Of a DNA stretch of 64,000 nt, positions 45,672-55,258 are shown in pieces. The DNA is from Astragalus membranaceus (Eukaryota; Streptophyta; Magnoliopsida; Fabales; Fabaceae): NCBI GenBank assembly GCA_039519185.1, contig CM076848.1, forward strand, positions 34,832,849 to 34,896,848. Reading direction: 5' to 3'. Each line of letters starts with the position of its first letter. The first letter of the stretch is position 1. The notes beneath the pieces are model-generated. The model was not told where the DNA came from, made no database searches, and saw only the letters and a list, made by a program, of their open reading frames with translations. The position numbers were made by a program, and so were the translations under genes.

Positions 45672-47150
45672 ATTTACAATGCCCATGTTTATCCCACTCC
45701 CCCTCCTACTCACCACACACCCCCAACCTTTAAAAATTCCAAAAACACCCTCACATTGAAGACGCTCCCAAACCCCCCATGTTGCGTTTTAGACCGGTAC
45801 GGCAGCATGGGATCGTACCGGTTCGGTAACAAGTTGTCGAACCTGCAAAAAAATTATGCAGTTGGAGGTGTGTCACCAAGTTCGATACCAGGCAACCGAA
45901 CCAGGTTCGGTGCCATGCAGACGAACTCGTGAAATCCCAGAAAAAAAAAAGGGACACGCTTGGAAGATTTTTATTCATTAAAGGTATTTTGGATATTTCG
46001 CAGGGTTTGGGGTGTGTGGTGAGTAGCGAGTAGAGGTGTCAATTTGGCCCAAGCCCCCAAGCCCAGCCTCATTGGCCCCCAATCAAGCCCCATAAAATTG
46101 AAGCCCCCTATTAATGGGGCTTTTTTTAGCCCCAGCCCACACTTTTAAATTTTTTAGTGGGTTGGGGCCAGGGCTTTGTGGGCTGGCCCCCAAATTTTAT
46201 TCTCATTTTTTTCCCACCATTTACACCTCTACTTTCATTCTTTCACCCTCATTCCTCTTCTCCTTCCCTCTTACCACCACATTCTTCTCCCTCTCACCAC
46301 AACCACCACCACCATCTCCCACTCACCACCACCACCTCATTTTCCCTCCCACCACCACCACCTCCTTATCCCTCTCGCCACCACCACCCCACCTCTTTTC
46401 CCACTATTTATACCTCTACTTTCATTCTTTCACCCACTTCCTCTTCTCTCTCACTCCCACCACCACCACCACCACCATCTTCTACTCACCACCACCACCT
46501 CATTTTCCCTCTCACCACCATCACCTTCATTTTCCTCTCACCACCACCACCACCACCACCACCTATTTTCCCACTATTTACACATCTACTTTCATTCTTT
46601 CACCCTCTTCCTCTTCTCTTTCACTCTCACCACAACCTCCTTTTCCCTTTCACCACAACCACCACCACCATCTTCGACTAACCACCGCCTTCTTTTCTCT
46701 CTCACCACCACCACCACCACCTATTTTTCCACTATTTACACATCCACTTTCATTCTTTCACCCCCTTCCTCTTCTCCCTCACTCACCACCACCTCCTTCT
46801 CCCTCTCACCACAACCACCATCATCACTATCTCACACTCACCACCACCACCACCACCACCACCAAGAGTGGGTCATTATTTGCAAAATAAATATTCAGGG
46901 CCCATGGGCTAAACTAGGTCATCAAAGTTGAGTGGGTCATTTTTTGCAAAATAAATATTCAGGGTCTATGGGTGGGGCTGGGCCTACATGGGCCTTATGG
47001 GCTTGGGGCCTATGTGGGGCCTTAGGATGGTGGGTTTTTTGGCCCATGGGCTTTTTGGTCCATGGGCCATGTGGGCCTAGGGTGGGCTGGCCCACGTGGG
47101 CCAAATTGACAGCTCTAGTAGCGAGGGAAGTGGGATAAGCATAAGCCTAT
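45672..47150. repeat. Inverted repeat upstream of eIF3c, split by a hAT MITE
   Basis: The left arm (45684-45735, TTTATCCCACTCCCCCTCCT then ACTCACCACACACCCCCAAC) is matched in inverse orientation by GGTTTGGGGTGTGTGGTGAGTA at 46003-46027 and, across the MITE, by GGAAGTGGGATAAGC at 47126-47140. The arms are about 50 bp. A direct-orientation relative lies at 47198-47235. This looks like an older foldback element. TTCGGTACCG-type words fill the 45790-45930 spacer. Confidence 0.5.
46031..47117. mobile_element. hAT-type MITE, 1.09 kb, with 8-bp duplication
   Basis: The termini are TAGAGGTGTCAATTTGGCCC and, complemented, TAGAGCTGTCAATTTGGCCC. A perfect GTAGCGAG duplication (46023-46030 and 47118-47125) marks hAT-type integration. 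The interior is an expanded (CAC)n/CCACCACCAC-rich region, about 46240-46865, with a TTTACACCTCTACTTTCATT phrase repeated about four times, so it has tandem structure. The three long plus-strand frames here (Pro/His/Ser/Thr-rich) are products of this simple sequence, not genes. Confidence 0.85.
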
Positions 47151-47705
47151 TTACAAACTCGAAATCTAAACAAAGCACATTAAAAATAGGACTTTTTTTC
47201 ACACTCCCCCTACTACTCTCCAAACACCCCTTAATAAGTGAAAATATCAAAATAACCACTAAGATGCCGACCAAAAATAACATCGCACTAAAACGGCGAA
47301 ATAAAAATAAATAAATAAAAGCTATATCTATACTGGTACCATTTATTTTAATTTAAAAAAAGAGACAAAAAACAATCGAAAGAGATGATTTCAAGCCAAA
47401 AAACTGATCCAAAATCATTCATCGTTTCGTTGGTGGGTGAGCAATAAGGAAAAAAGGAATTGAGAGAGATATCTAGGGTTCAGGAAGACAAATTTAAGAA
47501 AAATCATGGGATCAATTTTTATTAATACAACTATATAGCGCATGAATATTGTGTAATGCATGGAAGAAATTTAGAGACTGCTAAAGATAAGTCTACAAAA
47601 ATAGTAAAAAGTTATTTTTGTAAATTTGAAAAAACAGACAAACTTTTACTATATAAATCATTATAAACATAACTATAATTTAGAGAAATTTATAGTTAAC
47701 AAAAA
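47126..47705. other. Intergenic, no gene recognised
   Basis: AT-rich apart from the inverted-repeat arm at its left edge and the related stretch at 47198-47235. Confidence 0.4.
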
Positions 47706-47723
47706 TGAGATTTAGTCAATTAT

Positions 47724-48455
47724 TTTGGTCGAGACTAGGGTATCCACCGCCGAATGCAGTGACTAATATCTAGGGGTGTTCGTGGGTCGGTTTGGATCGG
47801 ATTTGACCAAATCCGTTGCCCGAACCAATGATAATTATTCGGTTTGGGTTGGTTCGGATTTTACATTTTTTCCTCCAAAATCCGAACCAAACCGAACCGA
47901 TATTGGACGGGTTGGTTTGGATTGGGCTCACGGGTCATTCACTAAAATATTAATTTTCTAAAATATAATAAAAAAACATTTTTTTATGATATTCCAACAC
48001 TTTAAATAGCTAAAAAAATTGAAAATCACACGAAATCAAACTCAAATCCACTAATAGTCTTCCCATTCATAGTATTAAAATTTTACAACTTAATCATAAA
48101 TTATTAAGGTAAAAATTCTAAGCAAATAAAACCGTGTGCATCTAAAATTACAAAATTGTTATGACGTAATATGAGTTGGTTCAGGTTCGCGAATTTGATT
48201 TTTAAAATCCGCTGCCCTATCCAAACAACTACGGGTTTGTTTGGATTTGTTCGATTTTGACCCGAGCACGAAAAATATCCGAACCAAACATATCGGTTTG
48301 GTTTGGATCGTGGGTTGGTTTGGATTTGCCCGAACCACTGAACACCCCTACTAATACCCTCGCTGGATTGGAGGCACCTCGAAGGATGGGACAGCTGGCC
48401 CGGGAATTTAAACTGCTCCATACCCAAGGCGATGATAGAACCCTCGACACTTGGT
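47724..48455 (-). mobile_element. SINE with 18-bp duplication, split by a hAT MITE
   Basis: TGAGATTTAGTCAATTAT occurs perfectly at 47706-47723 and 48456-48473. After removing the nested MITE and its duplicated site, 144 bp remain. On the minus strand this reads ACCAAGTGTCGAGGGTTCTA ... GGAGCAGTTTAAATTCCC ... TAGTCACTGCATTCGGCGGT and an A-rich end. A plus-strand relative lies at 63107-63226, confirming a family distinct from the SINEs at 2.6, 7.5 and 19.5 kb. Confidence 0.82.
47771..48350. mobile_element. hAT-type MITE nested in the SINE
   Basis: The ends are TAGGGGTGTTCGTGGGTCGG and, complemented, TAGGGGTGTTCAGTGGTTCG. The flanks CTAATATC (47763-47770) and CTAATACC (48351-48358) are an 8-bp duplication with one change. 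The inner part is rich in GGTTTGGAT/ATCCAAACC words in both orientations. No coding capacity. Confidence 0.8.
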
Positions 48456-48722
48456 TGAGATTTAGTCAATTATATTATCAAATAAGAAATTCAACAGCTG
48501 CCGATGAAATAAAATATTGTATATTCCTTTTACCTCTAAAAATATTGTGACTTTTATATTTATCTCTACAACTTTTATTCACAAATATTTTATTGTTGTT
48601 GCATGTGAAATACTCTCTATGTGCAATTTGTTAGCTCTATTATTGCTTGAGATGCATCTTTTTCCAAATTTACAGAGTTACTTCTCGAGATGGAAGAAGA
48701 GAACATTGATGAGAAAACGTGT

Positions 48723-49085
48723 TCTTATGTACCTAGCAGTAATTTGATAGGCTGTTATTGGTAGGTCTCTTGCTGTCTTGGTAGTAGGTCAGTGAGCGCC
48801 CGGTGGGTACCTGCAAAGCCACTCCGACGCTCAAGTCAGTATGAGAATAAGCTAGTGAATTTGCAAGGGAATAGTGCGTACCGTATAAATGGCTATGCGA
48901 GCCGGTATTTATAGGAAATCGATGCTCCCTCGTGGATCATCGGATTGGTAGAGTCGATCTTGACCGTCCAAGCATGTTGGGCTCGTGTGTTGTGGATATG
49001 GGCTGATTTGGTTGGGCTGATCCATATCACTTGCTAAACGCACCCCCTGGTTTTGCTAATGGATCTCTTGGTCCAGTCCAGAACA
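48723..49085 (-). repeat. 3' LTR of the TR-GAG element
   Basis: The outer end has decayed (TCTTATGTACC against TGTTTTGTACC in the other LTR), and the boundary is fixed by the CGTGT duplication. The inner end is CCAGAACA. Confidence 0.85.
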
Positions 49086-49489
49086 GTTTCCCCCCAAGCC
49101 GAGATTATTCCGGAGGATGGTCTTGGCTTGAAGGATTTGTCAGGTTTTGTGAAGTTGTGTGGGTCGCCGTCCTTGCATGACCGTGTTTTTAGGTTTTTAC
49201 TTTCTAGAGTAAAAATGATAAGTTTTGTCCTCACCTGACTATCTTCTATAAATAGGTGAGTCATTGTCTTGTGGTCCACACTTTGAAATTTTGTGGAGGA
49301 GCAGGGATCAAGCCGTCTTGGAGCGCCTACTTGAAGAGGAGAAGGGAGGTAGGGTTCGCTTGCTTCAACGTTTCTTTTTGTCGGTAAGTGTTGATTTCTG
49401 CTTTCTTTTGCGTTGTTGATGGAGCCCTCATGGGCGCCTTCGGCGCTTTGCCATGGTGTCATGGAGGTCGCCTCTTGGAGCAGGATCTG

Positions 49490-50860
49490 GCGCCCTCATG
49501 GGCGCCCTGGGGCACTCCGGCGCCCTCTTGGCACGCCCTCCTTGGTGTCGATGCCTAATGGATGTATTACACTTTACCCCTGACGGGGTTGACTTTGATG
49601 TCATTGTCCGCTAATATTTGTATTACTTTTTGAAACGTCTATGCTTCATCGTTATGTGGCTTGTTTCTTATGTTTATAATTGACACGCGTTGGATTGCCT
49701 CGTGCACACGTTCTTGTCCTCATGGGAGCTGGCTGCTTTTTGACTTGGCGCCCTGCCAGGCGCCCTCATGGGCGTTGACCTGTTCTTCACATGGCGCCCA
49801 GCCAGGCGCCCTTATGGGCGCTGACCTGTCACTTGGCGCCCTGCCAGGCGCCCTCATGGGCGCCGGCCTGTTCTTCACATGGCGCCCTGCAAGGCGCCCT
49901 CATGGGCGCTGGCCTGTCACTTGGCGCCCTGCCAGGCGCCCTCATGGGCGCTGGCCTGTTCTTCACCTCGCGCCCTGTCAGGCGCCCTCATGGGCGCTCG
50001 CCTGTTCTTCACATGGCGCCCTGCCAGGCGCCCTCATGGATGCTGACCTGTCACTTGGCGCCCTGCCAGGCGCCCTCATAGGCGCTGGCCTGCTCTTCAC
50101 ATGGCGCCCTGTCAGGTGCCCTCATGGGCGCTGGCTTGTGACTTGGCGCCCTGCCAGGCGCCCTCCTGGGCGCTGGCCTGTCACTTGGCGCCCTGCCAGG
50201 CGCCCTCATGGGCGCTGGCCTGTTCTTCACCTGGCGCCCTCATGGGCGCTGGCTTGCTCTTCACAAGGCGCCCTGCCAGGTGCCCTTATGGGCGCTGGCT
50301 TTAGGGATGTCAAAACGGGCGGCCCGACCCGTTAAGCATTATGCCCGCGAAAAATCGGGCGGCCCGGCTCGGCCTGTTAAAAGAACGCGGGTGCAAAATT
50401 CATGCCCTGCCCGCGAAGTGGCGGGCTGGCGGGCTGGCCCGTCAATTTACACTGAATTTAAAAAAGACGCTAACGGGCGGTTTGGCCCGCCACAGTGTTT
50501 AGCCCGTGGGCTGGCGGCGAAGCAGGCCGGGCAACGCGGGCTGGCAGGCATCAATACCTTAGCCCTACCCGCCTTTTTTGGGTGGGCCAACGGGCCGGCC
50601 CGGCGGGCCAAGCCCATTTTGACATCCCTAGCTGGCTTGTCACTTGGCGCCCAGCCAGGCGCCCTCATGGGCGCTGGCCTGTTCTTCACCTGGCGCCCTG
50701 CCAGGCGCCCTCATGGGCACTGGCCTGTCACTTGGCGCCTTGCCAGGCGTCCTCATGGGCGTTGGCCTGTTCTTCATATGGCGCCCTGCCAGGCGCCCTC
50801 ATGAGCGCTGGCCTGTCACTTGGCGCCCTGCCAGGCGCCCTCATGGGCGCTGGCTTGTTC
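49490..50860. repeat. 42/46-bp tandem array in the TR-GAG 3' region
   Basis: About 20 units of GGCGCCCTGCCAGGCGCCCT then CATGGGCGCTGGCCTG, with two alternating tails: TCACTT (42-bp unit) and TTCTTCACAT (46-bp unit). Unit starts at 49747, 49793, 49835, 49881, 49923, 49969, 50015, 50057, 50103, 50145 and 50187 give steps of 46, 42, 46, 42, 46, 46, 42, 46, 42 and 42. Each unit can form a hairpin GCGCCC-TCAT-GGGCGC. A hAT MITE interrupts the array at 50302-50630. Long Ala/Pro/Trp-rich plus-strand frames here are by-products. Confidence 0.93.
50302..50630. mobile_element. hAT-type MITE inside the tandem array
   Basis: The ends are TAGGGATGTCAAAACGGGC and, complemented, TAGGGATGTCAAAATGGGC. A perfect 8-bp duplication GCTGGCTT lies at 50294-50301 and 50631-50638. 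The interior is rich in GGCCCG/CGGGCC words. Confidence 0.9.
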
Positions 50861-50872
50861 ACTTTTTCTGGT

Positions 50873-51224
50873 GGCAGTTTGTCGGACTTGGCTGAATCTA
50901 ACTTGCCCATTAGAGGTTGCGACACGTTTACAGTTGCTTCTCACCTCGCGGGACTATGAGGGAAGTTTATCAGACTCGGCTGAATTTAACTCGCCCATCA
51001 GAGGTTGCGACACGTTTAAAGTCGCTTTTCACCTCGTGGGACTCTGGGGGCAGTTTATCAGACTCGGCTGAATTTAACTCGCCCATCAGAGGTTGCGACA
51101 CGTTTTAAGTCGCTTCTCACCTCGTGGGACTCTGGGGGCAGTTTATCAGACTCGGCTGAACTTAACTCGCCCATCAGAGGTTTGCGACACGTTTAAAGTC
51201 GCTTCTTGCCTCGTGGCGGAGCTT
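50873..51224. repeat. 88-bp tandem array in the TR-GAG 3' region
   Basis: Four units starting at 50873, 50961, 51049 and 51137, exactly 88 bp apart. Each reads GGCAGTTTATCAGACTCGGC, then TGAATTTAACTCGCCCATCA, GAGGTTGCGACACGTTTAAA and a CACCTCGTGGGACTCTG end. The third and fourth are nearly identical and the first is the most diverged. Confidence 0.93.
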
Positions 51225-51594
51225 AATTTAGGGTGCCAGCTACTTTCACATGGCGCCCTGCCAGGCGCCCTCATGGGCGCTGGCTGCTTTCTATCTTGTA
51301 GGTGATAGCAAATGTTACCGACATGATAATTTTGGATCGTAAAGAGTAAACATTTTATTCATTCATTTGTGCGTGTTATCAATCCACGCTACTACATTAT
51401 TATGAAAGCAAGGCTCATACAACCAATTTCTTTATCTTTAGAGCGTTCTAGGTATTATGACCAACAGCAGTATGGTGGCGGCTACCTCAGGTGGTATCCC
51501 CGTCCCATCTGCTTTAGATCAAGGAAACCGGTCCCCCTTCTCACTTGGGTGGATAATGAGTTTCTCTTTGACCTCTTCGAGGAGGTCAGAACAC

Positions 51595-52299
51595 TCATCG
51601 CATGGCTTGCACCTCTTCACACGCTCTTTTGGCTCCCCCGTAGGGGTGGAATCTTCCTTCATTTTCGTCTGACTCACTTCTGGCATCCCAATCTGTCAGA
51701 CACACCTCAGCTTTTTCAAGATCACTATTCGAGACTTTCACACCAGCAGTCTCCCTTTCATCCTTCATGCTCATATAAAAACATCTACGTGCCGCACCTA
51801 GATCCGCTTGGAGGGTTACCACCTTATTTTCCAAGCTGTAGAACTTCATTTTAAGGTGTACCGTTGATGTTACAGTCTCCAGCTTGCCCAGTGTGGGTCT
51901 CCCAATGATGCATTGGTAGACCGACTTGCAAGGAAGGACTAGGAAGGTTGTCTTCACAGTTCTGAACAAAGGCGGTTTGCCATCAGGGTCTCCATAGGTG
52001 ACCATCAACTCCAGGTGGCCCAGCGGTTTGGTTTTTGACCCGTTGAAACCTGTTAGGTCCCCTCCTTGGTATGGAGTCAGGTCGTTGGGGGATATGTTCA
52101 ATACTGGCAGCAAGTCCTAAAAAATGATGTCCACAGCGCTTCCCTGGTCGACCAGGATTCTTCTTACCTCCATGTTGGCCATGATGGCAGAGATGAGCAA
52201 CGGGACATGCTTATTCGGCTTTCCATCAAGCAGATCCTTATCCTCAAAGGATAAAGGCGGTCTGGTTGGTCCCTTCATAGGGGTTGAGGTTGATGCCAC
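51595..52299 (-). pseudogene. TR-GAG aspartic protease, in-frame stop
   Basis: The frame from 52299 holds VRRILVDQGSAVDIIF, a protease active-site box with DQGS in place of D-T/S-G. It stops at one TAG (about 52114) and then continues in frame as LLPVLNISPNDLTPYQGGDL ... QCIIGRPTLGKLETVTSTVH (the second protease motif) and LKMKFYSLENKVVTL. It ends with a stop near 51595 after an Asp/Glu-rich tail. In complete relatives reverse transcriptase would follow; here coding simply ends. Confidence 0.75.
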
Positions 52300-52314
52300 A
52301 TTTAAGATTTCCTT

Positions 52315-53009
52315 TCACTTCCTCTTCATTGATTTGTTTGACCCCCACTCATCAAGGGGGTTGCTCCCGTGAATCACCATGGCCACTGGCCTTCCTTTGG
52401 ATTTACGGGTGTCTTCCTTCTCGGAAGATTCGCTCTCCTCTCCATTGACCCCCTCCCTGACTGGTGCCTTCCCCTTCCTAGGGGATCTAGATCTTCTTCC
52501 GGGGGGTCGGGCTCTTTTGCGTAAGCCATTTGGTTCTTCTTCTTTCCTCACGTACTGTTGCAGTTTACCTTTCTGGATCATTTCCTCAATGTCGTCTCTG
52601 AGGGCACGACAGCCATTGGTATCGTGGCCTCCGCTTCGGTGATAGCGGCACCATTTCTTCGAGGGGATCTGGCCATCTTTCAGCACCAAAGGCTCCGGTC
52701 TCTTGACGTTTCTGAACTCGGCGTTAGCGCATTCAGTCAGGATCCTGGACCGAGTCGTGATGAGGGAGTATGTTCGATGAATTTGTGGGGTCGTGCCTCG
52801 CGATGCCCGCCTCCTGTTACTTTTCGCTGGCGGACTTCGCGGGCGTCTTCCCTGTCGCCCCCGACCTTGGCTGCCTCTCGGAAAGCCATGTCATCCTCTT
52901 CGTAATCCATGTACTTCTGAGACCTTCGAAGGAACTCTCCTAAGTTCCTAGGTTTGTTGATACCTACATCCATCTGGAAAATACTCCCCTTTCTCAATCC
53001 GTCTTTCAT
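52315..53009 (-). pseudogene. TR-GAG gag C-terminal part with zinc knuckle
   Basis: Two frames (53009-52737 and 52689-52315) carry FQMDVGINKPRNLGEFLRRS and KYMDYEEDDMAFREAAKV, then KWCRYHRSGGHDTNGCRALR, a C-x3-H-x4-H-x4-C-type knuckle typical of plant gypsy gag. A basic Arg/Ser-rich tail (KRARPPGRRSRSPRKGKAPV) follows. A frameshift separates them near 52700-52740. Confidence 0.75.
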
Positions 53010-53133
53010 CCAAAACAGCCTCTATCTGTCTTTCAAGTTTCGGACACATGAGGCCTCCATGTTGAAACGCTCAATGTACTCTCTGAGTGTCTCATCGTCA
53101 TGCTGCCTGACGGCCCTTAGCACTTCTTCAGAC

Positions 53134-54083
53134 TTAGGTTTCAACTGGGAGGCTGTGAATCGACCTGTGAACATTCTCGCCAACTGCCCCCATGAGGAGA
53201 TGGAGTTCGGCCTCAGCTCTTGAAACCACTCTAGTGCGGAATTCTCGAGAGTGAGGGGGAAAGATTTTGCAGTGGACAGGCTCCCTGGCGCCTCTATAGC
53301 GCATCATCAGTGAGAAGTGTGCCAGATGGCGGTCCGGATCTCCGATTCCGTCATACATCTTAAGGCCTGGCAGCTTCTCCAAGGCCCTTGGGATCCGGCA
53401 TTCGTCCACCCTTCGAGTGAACCATCCTTCTTCTGAAAACCCTCTTGAGTTCCGGGGGGAGGCGTCCTCATAGTTCAACTTGTGATACCTCCCTCGGTCG
53501 GGGGACCTCCTCGAGGGCGATCCCCTATGGTGCCTCCGATGGGCATTGACCCGGTTCCTTGGTCTCTCACGAGAGTCGGGGGACGAGCGTGAGGAGGTCC
53601 TGGAATGGGAGTCGTGAGGTTGGTAGATATCATCTGGAGGGGACAGAGGAGTCCTCGGAGGTGAGCCCGACCCTTCGTGTCCGAGCCTCCGAGGGGAAGA
53701 CCGGTGCGCATGCCTTCGCCTCGGGGGAGAACGATGGACGAGGTGCCTTCGAGGGAGAGACCGATGACGCCTTGAAGCCACCGCTATCGGAGGAGGCTTC
53801 TCGGGTAGGGAAGCTACGCGCCTCTCTATCTATCTTAGGCGAGCTTCCTGTTGCAGCATCGCTTGAGTGCGGCTAGCGAGGAGATCCAAAAGTTGGCCTA
53901 CATTTGATGGTTGGGCATGCTGACTAGTGCCCTCGTCAGGTAGGCTGGCCATGTTGCCCTCATAAGGCAGGCTCGGGACATTGCCCTCGTTAAGCAGACT
54001 GGCGACGTTGCCCTCATTAGGCAAGTTGGCGACGTAACCCTCGGGGGTCTCCTCTGGTCTCGGAGTCTGCCCCTAGGAGCCAT
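53134..54083 (-). pseudogene. TR-GAG gag N-terminal part, frameshifted
   Basis: The ATG at 54083 (MAPRGRLRDQRRPPRVTSP) opens the gag. The frame then slips into that of a repeated NEGNVASL-type segment (54024-53830) and again into the long frame 53781-53134. The latter has an Arg/Ser/His-rich region (SPRRLGHEGSGSPPRTPLSP) and then capsid-like sequence LEKLPGLKMYDGIGDPDRHLA HFSLMMRYRGA. Past KIFPP the frame is wrong for the family, so at least three frame breaks occur. The AACATTGCCCTCGT-type 27-bp repeat at 53930-54045 codes the NEGN motif four times. Confidence 0.75.
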
Positions 54084-54132
54084 GGAATAGCAAGAGAGAA
54101 TTTCGAGTAGTGATTATGTGAAAGATTGATAT

Positions 54133-54150
54133 CTCCCACTGTGGTCGCCA
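54133..54150 (-). other. Primer-binding site of the TR-GAG element
   Basis: TGGCGACCACAGTGGGAG one base inside the LTR. The TGGCGAC start and CAGTGGGA tail are shared with the gypsy site at 1771-1789, suggesting related lineages. Confidence 0.6.
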
Positions 54151-54151
54151 A

Positions 54152-54514
54152 TGTTTTGTACCTAGCAGTAATTTGGTAGGCTGCTGTTGGTAGGTCTCTT
54201 GCTGTCCTGGTAGTAGGTCAGTGAGCGCCCGGGGGGTACCTGCAAAGCCACTCCGACGCTCAAGTCAGTATGAGAATAAGCTAGTGAATTTGCAAGGGAA
54301 TAGTGCGTACCGTATAAATGGCTATGCGAGCCGGTATTTATAGGAAATCGATGCTCCCTCGTGGATCGTCGGATTGGTAGAGTCGATTTTGACCGTCCAA
54401 GCATGTTGGGCTCGTGTGTTGTGGATATGGGCTGATTTGGTTGGGTTGATCCATATCACTTGCTAAATGCACTCCCTGGTTTTGCTAATGGACCTCTTGG
54501 TCCATTCCAGAACA
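54152..54514 (-). repeat. 5' LTR of the TR-GAG element
   Basis: Plus-strand ends TGTTTTGTACC and CCAGAACA, followed by the CGTGT duplication. Confidence 0.88.
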
Positions 54515-54859
54515 CGTGTCTACTACAATTTTTCACAATCCTCAAAAAACCAAGTAACTTCGTCAATAGCAACGACAAGCACATTCAAACAAAACATATA
54601 TAGTGCATAAATTTGACATTTGTTGCAATATACCAACGCCTTATAAAAGCTTTCATCGCCACCCTTCAAACAACTGAGTTATCCCTTACTCAGTGACAAG
54701 AATATTCATCTTTGCTTTAGTTTTAGAACTTCTGCCTGCAGTTTGGTGTCCTGAAGGGGCATCAAGCTCCAATAAAACGGGCATTTGAAATTTTGTTACT
54801 TTGTCAGTATGTTGGCTCTTAGAATCTGATACTTTTTATTCCACTTCAGTATGTAAAAC

Positions 54860-55249
54860 AACTTGAAAGCTTTGGAGAATCGAATATTCATTTCAATCTA
54901 ACAGAATTGTTATTAGATTTTCTAAATTGATTACACTTGAGTGAAACCTTTTATAGGTTTCCAGAATCATGACATGGTTACACACCAGTCAGGTTACAAG
55001 GCTTAAGCTTGAGACTATACGAGTCTTAATCTGGCAACAGGCCAATCAAGTTACCAGTCATTACACAATTAGAAAGTAAACTACTTATATCATACTATGT
55101 ACTCTATTACAACTTTAGTTTGGGCTTGAAACTTATCTCATTGCGTTTCGTCTAACTAACTCCCTAATTATCTCTAACAAACTAATTTGTATCGACTTAA
55201 TTAAGCTATATTAAATACAAGTATTAAATACGTATACATATACTCTAAT
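54860..55249 (-). repeat. Copia 3' LTR, partner missing
   Basis: The inner end is fixed by the polypurine tract: CCCCCCCTCAAG on the plus strand at 55252-55263, complement CTTGAGGGGGGG. The LTR starts TATTAGAGTATATG on the minus strand, a decayed TGTTAGAG-type start. The outer end near 54860-54900 is approximate and no duplication could be read. Confidence 0.55.
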
Positions 55250-55258
55250 ATCCCCCCC

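Larger units (their letters stand above)
48723..54514 (-). mobile_element. TR-GAG-type LTR retroelement (gag and protease only)
   Basis: Two 363-bp LTRs (48723-49085 and 54152-54514) and a perfect CGTGT duplication (48718-48722 and 54515-54519) define a 5.8-kb element on the minus strand. A primer-binding-site-like TGGCGACCACAGTGGGAG sits at 54133-54150 and a polypurine tract (GGCTTGGGGGGAAAC) at 49086-49100. Coding covers only gag and an aspartic protease (51595-54083). No reverse transcriptase, RNase H or integrase is found. The remaining about 2.5 kb is non-coding and mostly tandem repeats. I count about a dozen differences between the LTRs. This layout matches terminal-repeat retrotransposons with a GAG domain, which depend on a partner in trans. 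Confidence 0.85.

Noticed and set aside
46114..46931. Three long overlapping plus-strand frames (174-258 codons), Pro/His/Ser/Thr-rich
   Set aside because: They are translations of CAC-rich simple sequence inside a hAT MITE; all three frames are open, which a real gene would not show.
49661..50959. Long Ala/Pro/Trp/Arg-rich plus-strand frames
   Set aside because: They arise from the 42/46-bp tandem array, are open in several frames and lie antisense to the retroelement.
48718..54519. Simple TG...CA boundary at 48728 for the left TR-GAG LTR
   Set aside because: It gives no target duplication; aligning the two LTR ends moves the boundary to 48723 and reveals the perfect CGTGT pair.
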